Assembly: GCF_001038485.1 (NCBI RefSeq)
Contig: NZ_LDUE01000030.1
Coordinates: forward strand, 1-64,000
DNA: 64,000 nucleotides
Source: Ornithinibacillus californiensis
Lineage (GTDB): Bacteria > Bacillota > Bacilli > Bacillales > Amphibacillaceae
Reading direction: 5' to 3'
In this document: positions 53,116-60,832 of the stretch, piece after piece
Position numbering within the stretch: the stretch's first letter is position 1
Layout: every line of letters begins with the position of its first letter
Notes under the pieces: model-generated
Seen by the model: only the letters and a program-made list of their open reading frames with translations
Told to the model about the DNA's origin: nothing
The model's database searches: none
Translations under genes and position numbers: made by a program

Positions 53116-53673
53116 ATGAAAAATCAATGGAATTTATTTATTGCGTTTTTTCGAGTCGGAATATTTGGATATGGGGGTGGACCATCGTCCATTCCTCTGG
53201 TCCATAAAGAAGTTGTTGATAAATATAAATGGATGACGGATGAGGAGTTCGGTGATTTAGTAGCGTTAGGGAATACACTACCTGGTCCAATCGCAACAAA
53301 ATTAGCAGGCTATATTGGATACCGAGTCGCAGGAATAATTGGACTAATAAATGCGGTACTTGCTACGGTATTGCCTACAATTATATTAATGATTGTATTA
53401 TTAACTTCTTTATCCTCTATCAAGGAATTTGATTGGGTGAAAGGGATGACAGCAGCCGTAATCCCAGTAGTCGGTGTTATGCTCCTCGTGTTAACAATCC
53501 AATTTTTTCAAAAAGCAGTCAAAGGAATGGGCTGGCTAACAACTGTTATTATGTCTATCGTCATTTTTGGTTTATTATCATTATTGAATGTTCACCCCGG
53601 AATTATTATTGGTGTTTTACTATTAATTGCATTGTTGAAACGTGATAAGGTGAAAGAAGGGAGTTCCTCATGA
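53116..53673 (+). CDS. ChrA-family chromate transporter, short form 1
   Basis: This 185-residue protein has the single-domain ChrA pattern: FIAFFRVGIFGYGGGPSSIPLVHKEVV at the N-terminus (the repeated FxxVGxxxxGGG-like motif) and GNTLPGPIATKLAGYIGYRVAG, with five or six membrane segments. Short ChrA proteins work as pairs. Its stop overlaps the next chrA start by four bases (ATGA). The ggt-like gene precedes by 32 bases, matching the B. subtilis ywr neighbourhood. Substrate may be chromate or sulfate-like anions; unproven. Confidence 0.9.
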   Translation: MKNQWNLFIAFFRVGIFGYGGGPSSIPLVHKEVVDKYKWMTDEEFGDLVALGNTLPGPIATKLAGYIGYRVAGIIGLINAVLATVLPTIILMIVLLTSLSSIKEFDWVKGMTAAVIPVVGVMLLVLTIQFFQKAVKGMGWLTTVIMSIVIFGLLSLLNVHPGIIIGVLLLIALLKRDKVKEGSSS

Positions 53674-54197
53674 AGTATTGGGAAATATTTTTAGCGTTTT
53701 TTATTCCTGGAATACTTGGCTATGGAGGAGGTCCTGCTTCGATTCCATTAGTAGAGAATGAAGTTGTTAAACGGTATGAGTGGATGACTGTTCAAGAGTT
53801 TAGTGAAGTGTTAGCACTCGCTAACTCGCTACCAGGTCCGATTGCAACGAAAATGGCTGGGTTTATTGGATATAGCGAAGGTGGCATATTAGGTGCATTT
53901 ATCGGTGTGTTTGCAACGGTTGCACCTTCACTTATTTTGATGGTATTCTTGTTGGGAATTCTCTATAAATATAAAGATTCACCAAAAGTAAAGAGACTGA
54001 CGATGTTTGTTCGCCCAGTTATCGCCATATTATTAGGATTAATGGCCTATCGATTTTTCTTTGAGTCTTATACCAATATCGGTATCATCCAAACGCTTAT
54101 CCTTTCAGTAAGCAGCTATTTCTTAATCGAACGATTCAAAGTTCACCCAGCATTCGTCATCGCAGGAGCATTCGTTTATGGAGGTTTCTTTTTATAA
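53670..54197 (+). CDS. ChrA-family chromate transporter, short form 2
   Basis: This 175-residue partner has the same N-terminal ChrA motif (FLAFFIPGILGYGGGPASIPLVENEVV) and ANSLPGPIATKMAGFIGYSEGG with about five membrane segments. It overlaps the first short ChrA by four bases, so the two half-size proteins are made together and probably form a heterodimer with antiparallel topology, as in B. subtilis YwrA/YwrB. A long palindromic repeat follows the stop. Confidence 0.9.
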   Translation: MKYWEIFLAFFIPGILGYGGGPASIPLVENEVVKRYEWMTVQEFSEVLALANSLPGPIATKMAGFIGYSEGGILGAFIGVFATVAPSLILMVFLLGILYKYKDSPKVKRLTMFVRPVIAILLGLMAYRFFFESYTNIGIIQTLILSVSSYFLIERFKVHPAFVIAGAFVYGGFFL

Positions 54198-54236
54198 TAA
54201 TAGGCTGATAAAAAAATGTGTTGTCTATCCAGGTCC

Positions 54237-54472
54237 GCAGCCAGTATACACTTCGCTTTCACTTCCAGTACAGGGGCGACATCTGCTCGAAAAGACCTCG
54301 CAGTGTCTACCTTGCCGCGGGCGGCTGGTGAGCCAGGCTACTACTTGGATAAGCATCTTTGCAGCCTTGCACCGAGGAAGCACACCTCGAAGCGATACTA
54401 GCAGACGCAGGTGCATCACGGGGTCTCACCTAGGCCTATCCTCCCGCTGGAGTCTTCGTGTATACTGGCTGC
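54237..54472 (+). repeat. Long palindromic repeat, copy C (236 bp)
   Basis: Terminal 15-bp inverted repeat GCAGCCAGTATACAC/complement: the sequence differs from copies A and B but stays perfectly complementary. Internal GGGCGGCTGGTGAGCC and GGGGTCTCACC are conserved, and the tip has GCACCGAGGAAGC as in copy B. An extra block (about 54262-54315) sits on the left arm only. It fills the 344-bp gap between the ChrA pair and the next gene; reading frames across it are artefacts. Confidence 0.85.
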
Positions 54473-54541
54473 TCCGAGTATATATTTTATGTGAATTTCT
54501 TTATATAATTAACTAGCCTAAAATTTAATTTTACAGGGACA

Positions 54542-55426
54542 GTGAATAATACAACTATGAAAACTACAATCGTCTATAAATCAGTAGAAAATTGCAATGT
54601 AAAAGGTGATTTTCATCCAACAAATAAACCCAACTCACCAGTGATCGTATATATACATGGTGGTGGACTAATTTGGGGTTCACGAACGGATATACCAGAA
54701 AAACAAATCGAATATTTTAATCAAGCAGGCTTTAATGTTTTTACCATTGACTATCGTTTAGCACCAGAAACAAAGGTAAATGAAATAAAAAAAGATATTG
54801 AAGATGCTTTGAAATGGTTGGAAGAACAAGGAAACGAGCAATTTAATATTGATAAAAGTAAAATTGCCGTAATGGGAAGCTCGGCAGGAGGGTATCTTGC
54901 ACTCCTAACAGGACTGTTACCAAGGAAACCAAGAGCAATTGTTTCGTTATACGGATATGGGGATATCACTGGCGACTGGTATTTAAAACCAAGTGCTTAT
55001 TTCCTTCAAAAGCCAAAAGTACCAAAGGATTTAGCATATAAATTATTATCATCTCAACCTCTATCAGAAGGTCCGATCGAGAGGAGATATGCCATTTATC
55101 TATACTGTCGACAGCAAGGAGCTTGGTTACAGGAAGCAACAGGATTGAATCCATATATGCAAAAGAACGAAATCCAGTCCTTGTGTCCGTTCTATCAAGC
55201 AGGAACTGACTATCCACCTACATTATTATTGCATGGGGATAGTGATACGGATGTACCATATGAAGAATCAGTAAAAATGAACGAAAAGCTTAAAGAAAAC
55301 AGTGTGGAAAGTGAACTTATCACCATTAAAGGTGGAGATCATGTTTTTGATGAGCATTGGGAGGATCCAATTGTTCAAAAAGCATTTGAAGATATTGTTG
55401 CCTTTTTAAAAGACAAATTAGCATAA
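54542..55426 (+). CDS. Alpha/beta hydrolase, HSL-like esterase
   Basis: This 294-residue enzyme has the oxyanion motif HGGG (VYIHGGGLIWGSR) and the nucleophile elbow GSSAGG with Ser114. The acid and base are probably in HGDSDTDVPY and GGDHVFDEHW. This is the HSL/bacterial esterase pattern, with short-chain ester substrates typical. No signal peptide. I start at GTG 54542 behind AGGGACA; an ATG five codons later is possible. Nearby allantoin genes do not suggest a link. Ends at a strong terminator. Confidence 0.8.
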   Translation: MNNTTMKTTIVYKSVENCNVKGDFHPTNKPNSPVIVYIHGGGLIWGSRTDIPEKQIEYFNQAGFNVFTIDYRLAPETKVNEIKKDIEDALKWLEEQGNEQFNIDKSKIAVMGSSAGGYLALLTGLLPRKPRAIVSLYGYGDITGDWYLKPSAYFLQKPKVPKDLAYKLLSSQPLSEGPIERRYAIYLYCRQQGAWLQEATGLNPYMQKNEIQSLCPFYQAGTDYPPTLLLHGDSDTDVPYEESVKMNEKLKENSVESELITIKGGDHVFDEHWEDPIVQKAFEDIVAFLKDKLA

Positions 55427-55439
55427 AATTCGTCATATT

Positions 55440-55472
55440 AGATAGAGTATCTTAATGATACTCTATCTTTTT
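55440..55472 (+). terminator. Intrinsic terminator
   Basis: A 12-bp perfect stem AGATAGAGTATC/GATACTCTATCT followed by TTTTTC. Confidence 0.9.
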
Positions 55473-55672
55473 CTTGTTCAATAATTACATCTATTTCTTT
55501 ATTTTTTGTTCAAATGAACTAAAGACTTTGTTCCTAGGTTAGTTTTATAATGTAACCTGTGCTTCTGAAAGCCCTTTTCTGAAGAAAAAAGTTTCCAGAA
55601 GATACCCTAGTTACATACAGTTAATCGATCGTCTATTTACGTAGTTTCGTTATATAAAAGGAGGAAATTATA

Positions 55673-57028
55673 ATGTTCGATATCATTATTAAGAATGGTA
55701 ACGTCGTATTACGCGATGGAGTCAAAAAAGTTGATATTGGTATTAAGAATGAAAAAATTACTTGCATTGCAGAACAAATAACCGATGAAGCAAATGAAGT
55801 AATTGATGCCTCAGGTCAATATGTGATGCCAGGTATGATCGATACACATGTTCACATTAGTGAACCTGGTCGTACAGAATGGGAAGGTTTTGAAACAGGA
55901 TCGAAGGCACTTGCAGCAGGTGGAACAACTAGCTATGTAGAAATGCCATTAAACGCTCTTCCAGCAACTGTTAACAAAGAAGCTCTAGATCTTAAACTGG
56001 ATGCAGCGAAAACACAAAACTATGTCGACTATGCTTTCTATGGAGGACTAGTCCCTGATAATTTGGATAAACTTGAAGAATTGTCGGATGCAGGTGTTTT
56101 GGCATTTAAAGCATTCTTATCCAATGCTGGTAGTGATATCCCAGGTGATTTCACTAATGTGGATGATTATACGCTCTATAAAGGAATGCAAAAACTGGCA
56201 GAATTAGATCAAATTCTATGTCTACATGCTGAAAATGCAGACATTACAAGTAAGCTGGAAGCGGAATTCATTCGTGAAGGAAAAACATCTGCAATGGATT
56301 ATCCAGATGCACGTCCTGTTATTGCTGAAGTGGAAGCTGTACAAAAGGCACTCTTATTAGCAAAAGAAACCGGTTGTAAATTACACATCGTACACATAAG
56401 CACATCGGAAGCTGTACAAGCTATCCTAAAAGCACGTGCGGAAGGTGTTGACGTAACCGTTGAATCTTGTCCTCACTATTTCTCGATGAGTGCGGAAGAT
56501 GTGGAGGAAATTGGTGCATATGCGAAATGTCAACCACCACTAAGAAAGAAACCTGTACAAGAAAAGCTTTGGGAAGAATTGTTAAACGGGAATATTGACT
56601 GGTTAACCTCTGACCACTCTCCATGTACAGAAGATTTAAAACTACAAGCAGACAATCTATTTGAAGCTTGGGGTGGAATTAGTGGAGCACAAAATAATGT
56701 TGATTTGATGTTTGATTTAGCTGTTAAGCAGCGTGGATTATCTGTTAATCGATTCGCTGAATTAATTGCTACAACACCAGCAGATCGTTTTAACATGCCA
56801 AATAAAGGTGAGATTTCTGTATCTAAAGATGCGGATATCATCCTAGTAGATCCTAACCAATCTTATACCGTTAAACGTGAAGATCTTTACTATAAAAATA
56901 AACATAGTGCCTATGAAGGTAGAAAAATTGATTGTCGTGTAACGAAAACAATTGTACGTGGACATGTCGTATTTGACGTAGAACAAGGTATAGTTGGACA
57001 ACCAATTGGTAAACTAATTACTAAATAA
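55673..57028 (+). CDS. allB: Allantoinase, first copy
   Basis: This 451-residue amidohydrolase opens the hydantoin ring of allantoin to allantoate. Metal motif DTHVHISEPGRTEWEGF is near residue 57, the metal-bridging Lys is in GVLAFKAFLS, and later His residues are in LHAENADIT and HIVHISTSEA, with Asp in TSDHSPC. The order matches allantoinase and not dihydropyrimidinase. AAAGGAGG precedes the ATG. The gene lies with the permease, PucR and allC genes. A second allantoinase at 59222 on the other strand is diverged; this copy has Ile-Ser where most allantoinases have Phe-Asn. Confidence 0.9.
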   Translation: MFDIIIKNGNVVLRDGVKKVDIGIKNEKITCIAEQITDEANEVIDASGQYVMPGMIDTHVHISEPGRTEWEGFETGSKALAAGGTTSYVEMPLNALPATVNKEALDLKLDAAKTQNYVDYAFYGGLVPDNLDKLEELSDAGVLAFKAFLSNAGSDIPGDFTNVDDYTLYKGMQKLAELDQILCLHAENADITSKLEAEFIREGKTSAMDYPDARPVIAEVEAVQKALLLAKETGCKLHIVHISTSEAVQAILKARAEGVDVTVESCPHYFSMSAEDVEEIGAYAKCQPPLRKKPVQEKLWEELLNGNIDWLTSDHSPCTEDLKLQADNLFEAWGGISGAQNNVDLMFDLAVKQRGLSVNRFAELIATTPADRFNMPNKGEISVSKDADIILVDPNQSYTVKREDLYYKNKHSAYEGRKIDCRVTKTIVRGHVVFDVEQGIVGQPIGKLITK

Positions 57029-57046
57029 GTAATAGGAAACATAGAG

Positions 57047-57085
57047 CGGAAAGTCCTGTTTCGAAAGGATGAAAAGGGCTTTCCG
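57047..57085 (+). terminator. Hairpin after the first allantoinase gene
   Basis: CGGAAAGTCC pairs with GGGCTTTCCG across a 19-base loop. No strong T-run, so weak. Confidence 0.5.
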
Positions 57086-57162
57086 ACTCAAAAGGAATAC
57101 CTTTGCGCTAAATATGTCTATTTTAGCTAAACGTTGTCGAAAACATTTGTATAAAACTAACA

Positions 57163-57191
57163 ATGACATGCTATCTGGAAGCGCTTATAAT
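57163..57191 (+). promoter_or_regulatory. Permease promoter overlapped by a cre-like palindrome
   Basis: ATGACA (57163-57168), 17-bp spacer and TATAAT (57186-57191) make a near-consensus sigma-A promoter. The spacer end and -10 contain TGGAAGCGCTTATA (57176-57189), which has the AAGCGCTT core of a CcpA cre site with two mismatches. Carbon repression of allantoin uptake is plausible. Confidence 0.5.
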
Positions 57192-57267
57192 GTGATAGGA
57201 ATGATTGATATGCCTATCATATCAATAGTTAAAACAACAGATTAGCAACAAGGGAGAGAGTTGTAAA

Positions 57268-58641
57268 ATGTCGAACAAAGAAGAAAAGAAACAAGTTGCG
57301 GCTGCAGAAGGCGATTCGCTAAGGCCAACTGAAGATAAAGACAGAACAATGGGTACATTTGGCTACATGTCCATGTGGGTCGGAGACGGTGTAAACATGG
57401 GTAATATGACACTTGGTATGAGTGTTATTGCGGTAGGTGTAGCGACACTAAACATGTGGCAAACTATTGCTGCATCCGTTCTTGCAATCGGAATTATTTC
57501 ACTTATTTTTGCATTAAATGATAGAGCGGGATACAGAACAGGAATTCCTTATGTAGTACAATTAAAAATGTCCTTTGGTGATAAAGGAACAATCATTTCA
57601 TCTCTTCTACGTGGTGTACCTGCCATTATCTGGTATGGTATTCAAAGTTGGATTGGTGGTACCGCATTAAACGAAATCACTAAGATACTATTTGATTTTG
57701 ATAATGTTGCGGTAAGTTTCGTTGTATTACTACTTGTACAAATTGTTATTTCTATGAAAGGCTTCCATGCTATTAAGTGGGTAGAAACAGTAGCATCTGT
57801 TGTCCTTATGCTAATAGTAGCAGTTGTATTTGTAATCTTAGTTAAAGATTATAGTGGAGAAATTGTTAATAATTGGGTTAAAGCAGAAGGAACTTGGGGT
57901 CTAGAATTCTTTGGATTTGTTATGGTATTCATGGGTAACTATGCAGCGATTTTCTTAAGTGCTGCTGACTACTCTCGCGAATTAAAAACAGGTATTAGTG
58001 ACAAAAAACGTGGATTCTTGTATTTCGGACCAATTACATTAGCTTATGGTTCTGTTCTAATAGTAGGTGCCATGCTTGCGGTTGTTACAGGATATGTAAA
58101 CCCTGCACTAGCATTACCGGCATTACTTGATAACCAATATGCAACACTATTTGTATCGGCATTCATCGTATTTGGTGTAATTGCAGTTAATATGGTTGCT
58201 AACATTGTTTCACCAACTTATGTTATTCAGTTATTCACAAAACTAAATTACAAAATCGCAGTAACAATCACTGGGTTACTTGCAATGGTTTCATTCCCTT
58301 GGTTATTAGTTCAAGATGAATCAGCACACGGTCTAGATATGTTCGTACTGATCTATTCTGCATTCTTAGGTCCAATCGTAGCTATCTTGCTTCTTGAGTA
58401 CTATGTATTTAGAAAGCAAAAAGTGAAAGTTGAAGAACTATACAAGAAAGATGGACAATTTGCTGGTTGGAATCCTGCCGCTCTAATCGCATTATTTGGT
58501 GGTGCGGCTGCAGCGTTCGTTAAAGTTGACCTAGCTTGGATCATCGGATTTGTAGTAGCTGGAATTCTATACTACTTGGTTACGAAGTTTGCTTTCAAAG
58601 GCTCTCGTTTCAAGAAAGATACAATTTTTGAAGAAAAATAA
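57268..58641 (+). CDS. Allantoin permease (NCS1 family, PucI-like)
   Basis: This 457-residue membrane protein of the NCS1 family has about twelve membrane segments and MGTFGYMSMWVGDGVNMGNMT at the N-terminus, the Trp/Gly-rich substrate segment. Other NCS1 features include IWYGIQSWIGGTALNEI and the ADYSRELKTG motif. Between allB and pucR it most likely imports allantoin, like B. subtilis PucI. GGGAGAGAG precedes the ATG. It has its own promoter with a cre-like element and ends at a strong terminator before the repeat array. Confidence 0.9.
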   Translation: MSNKEEKKQVAAAEGDSLRPTEDKDRTMGTFGYMSMWVGDGVNMGNMTLGMSVIAVGVATLNMWQTIAASVLAIGIISLIFALNDRAGYRTGIPYVVQLKMSFGDKGTIISSLLRGVPAIIWYGIQSWIGGTALNEITKILFDFDNVAVSFVVLLLVQIVISMKGFHAIKWVETVASVVLMLIVAVVFVILVKDYSGEIVNNWVKAEGTWGLEFFGFVMVFMGNYAAIFLSAADYSRELKTGISDKKRGFLYFGPITLAYGSVLIVGAMLAVVTGYVNPALALPALLDNQYATLFVSAFIVFGVIAVNMVANIVSPTYVIQLFTKLNYKIAVTITGLLAMVSFPWLLVQDESAHGLDMFVLIYSAFLGPIVAILLLEYYVFRKQKVKVEELYKKDGQFAGWNPAALIALFGGAAAAFVKVDLAWIIGFVVAGILYYLVTKFAFKGSRFKKDTIFEEK

Positions 58642-58649
58642 GTTTATTG

Positions 58650-58681
58650 AAGCCTGGATGAGTTTTCATCCAGGCTTTTAT
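58650..58681 (+). terminator. Intrinsic terminator of the permease gene
   Basis: A 12-bp stem AAGCCTGGATGA/TCATCCAGGCTT followed by TTA. Confidence 0.9.
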
Positions 58682-58696
58682 ATTATATGGATTCAG

Positions 58697-59163
58697 GTTG
58701 AAATGTAAGAGCTCCTCATTCATCATTTCGTGTGTAAAATAAGATTAAAATGAATAATTGAAACTCTTCATTTGTCATTTCAAGTGTAAAATTAGGTTAA
58801 AATGAATAATAGGAGCACCTCATTGAGCATTTCGAGTGTAAAATAAGATTAAAATGAATAATTGAAACTCTTCATTTGTCATTTCGTATGTAAAATTAGA
58901 TTAAAATGAATAATAGAAACTCTTCATTTGTCATTTCGTATGTAAAATTAGGTTAAAATGAATAATAGTAACTCCTCATTCATCATTTCGAGTGTGAATT
59001 TAGATTAAATGAATAATAGGAACTCCTCAATTGTCATTTCGTGTGTAAAAATAGTAAGAAATGAATAATAAAACCCCTTCATTCATCAACTTGTTCCTAA
59101 AATTTGGTTAAAATGAATAATGACAAATTCCCATTCAGCATTCAGCCCAACTCCTATAATAAA
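58697..59163. repeat. 52-bp tandem repeat array, about nine units
   Basis: The anchor AATGAATAAT (sometimes changed at one base) starts at 58749, 58801, 58853, 58905, 58957, 59008, 59060 and 59112: seven intervals, six of them exactly 52 bases and one 51. A degenerate leading unit begins near 58697. Each unit follows the anchor with an AACTCCTCATTCATCATTTC-type block. ATGAAT and ATTCAT flank the middle, so each can form a small imperfect hairpin. Odd-even sequence alternation suggests expansion by two-unit duplication. It lies between convergent genes with no spacers, so it is not CRISPR. Function unknown. Confidence 0.92.
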
Positions 59164-59178
59164 ATGAGCTATCAATTA

Positions 59179-59215
59179 AAAAAATCAGGTACACTCCATA
59201 GAATGTGCCTGATTT
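59179..59215 (-). terminator. Intrinsic terminator of second allantoinase gene
   Basis: AAATCAGGCACA pairs with the complement TGTACCTGATTT (one mismatch) on the minus strand, followed by a T-run. Confidence 0.8.
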
Positions 59216-59221
59216 ATAAAA

Positions 59222-60550
59222 CTATTGACCAACTACAATCTCACCATTGTCATACACTACTGTCCCATTAACTATTGTTGTTTTTACATTTCCTTTGAAT
59301 GTTTTACCAACGTATGGTGAGTGTTGGTGACGATATAATAGGTCTTCTGCTTGTAATTCGAAGCTTTCGTTTAGGTTTACTAATGTAACATCAGCATCAA
59401 AGCCTTCAACAAGAGATCCTTTATTTTCTAGACCAAAGCGTTTTGCAGGATTTACTGCTGTTACTTCTACGATCTTTTCTAATGGTAGGTTACGTTTATG
59501 ATATCCTTCTGTTAACAAGACGTTTAAGGTGGATTGTGCACCGGAAATTCCGCCCCAACCTTCAAAGTAGTTATCTGTTACAGTTTTCATATCAGCAGGT
59601 GCTGGTGAGTGGTCTGAAGCAATCATGTCAATTTCACCATTGGCTAGAGCTACCCACAATTCCTCTACTTCTTCACTATCTCTTAGTGGTGGAGCACATT
59701 TTGCTAGTCCGCCTTTTTCTTCTAAATCTTTTACAGTAAGTGCTAAATAATGTGCACACGTTTCAACAGATGCGTTGACGCCACGCTTTTTCGCTTCATT
59801 AATTAGATTAGTTACTTTACGGCTACTTGCATGAACCACATGTAATTTACAACCAGTTGCTTCTGCATAAGAAATGATTCTACGAACAGCCTCAATTTCA
59901 GAAATAATTGGTCGAGATTCAACAAAGTCACGTGCGGTAGTCTGGCCTTGTGCAATTTTTTCCTTTGCTAATTGATCACAAATAACAGTACTCTCGGCAT
60001 GTACAGCAAGTATGGAATTAAATGAAGCAATTTCCTTCATTCCTTTATATAGCGTTTCGTCATCAGCGTTGTTAAAGTCTTCAATGCCGCTAGGGGACAT
60101 GAATGCTTTAAAACCAATAACGCCATTATCATGAAGTTCCTTTAATTGGTTGATATTTTCTGGAACTAAGCCACCCCAGTAATACGGATTAACGACTGAT
60201 TTCATATCAGCTAAATCACTTTTGTTTTTTAGATTTTCTTTATTAATAACAGGTGGTGTACTGTTTAATGGCATATCGAAGAAAGAAGTTGCTCCACCTT
60301 TTGCAAGACTTCTGCTCCCAGTAGCAAGACCTTCCCATTCTGCACGACCTGGTTCATTGAAGTGAACGTGTGTATCAATAACGCCAGGTAGCACGTGCAA
60401 ACCTTTGGCATCAATTTCTTTGTTCGCTGTGCCTTCAATATTACTAGCTACCTTTTGAATTTTACCATCTTTCACTGCAATATCAGATTGAAAGGTAGAT
60501 TCTGGCGTAACAACTTGTCCATTTCGGATAATTAAATCATATGTACTCAT
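59222..60550 (-). CDS. allB: Allantoinase, second copy
   Basis: This 442-residue enzyme also has allantoinase motifs: DTHVHFNEPGRAEWEG (the usual FNEPG form), the Lys in GVIGFKAFMS, HAESTVICD, HVVHASSRKVT and ASDHSPAP. It is on the opposite strand to the first copy, divergent from pucR. Amino-acid identity with the first copy looks only moderate, so the two may differ in substrate or control. AGGAGGG lies upstream of the ATG. This copy matches the canonical motif better and is my choice for the main allantoinase. Confidence 0.9.
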   Translation of the reverse strand: MSTYDLIIRNGQVVTPESTFQSDIAVKDGKIQKVASNIEGTANKEIDAKGLHVLPGVIDTHVHFNEPGRAEWEGLATGSRSLAKGGATSFFDMPLNSTPPVINKENLKNKSDLADMKSVVNPYYWGGLVPENINQLKELHDNGVIGFKAFMSPSGIEDFNNADDETLYKGMKEIASFNSILAVHAESTVICDQLAKEKIAQGQTTARDFVESRPIISEIEAVRRIISYAEATGCKLHVVHASSRKVTNLINEAKKRGVNASVETCAHYLALTVKDLEEKGGLAKCAPPLRDSEEVEELWVALANGEIDMIASDHSPAPADMKTVTDNYFEGWGGISGAQSTLNVLLTEGYHKRNLPLEKIVEVTAVNPAKRFGLENKGSLVEGFDADVTLVNLNESFELQAEDLLYRHQHSPYVGKTFKGNVKTTIVNGTVVYDNGEIVVGQ

Positions 60551-60749
60551 TATATTCCCTCCTATTTTGATGTGTATAATAGAATGACTAACTTAAGGGG
60601 TAAGGATAGAAGTTAAAACCAAATACTTCCATCCTTATTGTAAATATAAAAAAAACATTCGTCATTGTTCGCTTTAACTAAAAAAAATCAAAACCTTTTG
60701 ACGGTATGAACAATATTCACATAGTCTTAGTATGGCTAGAAACTATTAC

Positions 60750-60779
60750 TTATACCTAAGTGATTTAAATTGTTATAAT
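60750..60779 (+). promoter_or_regulatory. Candidate pucR promoter
   Basis: TTATAC (60750-60755), 18-bp spacer, TATAAT (60774-60779) in the divergent gap between the second allantoinase and pucR. No PucR box (WWWCNTTGGTTAA) was found. Confidence 0.45.
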
Positions 60780-60832
60780 AGAAGTTGTTAATGAAATAGG
60801 GGATTATGATACCTCTTACATGAAATTCTTAT

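Noticed and set aside
54178-54516. Several overlapping reading frames on both strands
   Set aside because: All lie in long-repeat copy C, whose G+C-rich palindrome opens frames on both strands by chance.
55562-55603. Riboswitch or attenuator in the allB leader
   Set aside because: CTTCTG and CAGAAG segments can pair, but no known riboswitch core or alternative terminator is seen.
58697-59163. CRISPR array
   Set aside because: The 52-bp units are contiguous and diverged along their whole length, with no unique spacers between identical repeats, and no cas genes are present.
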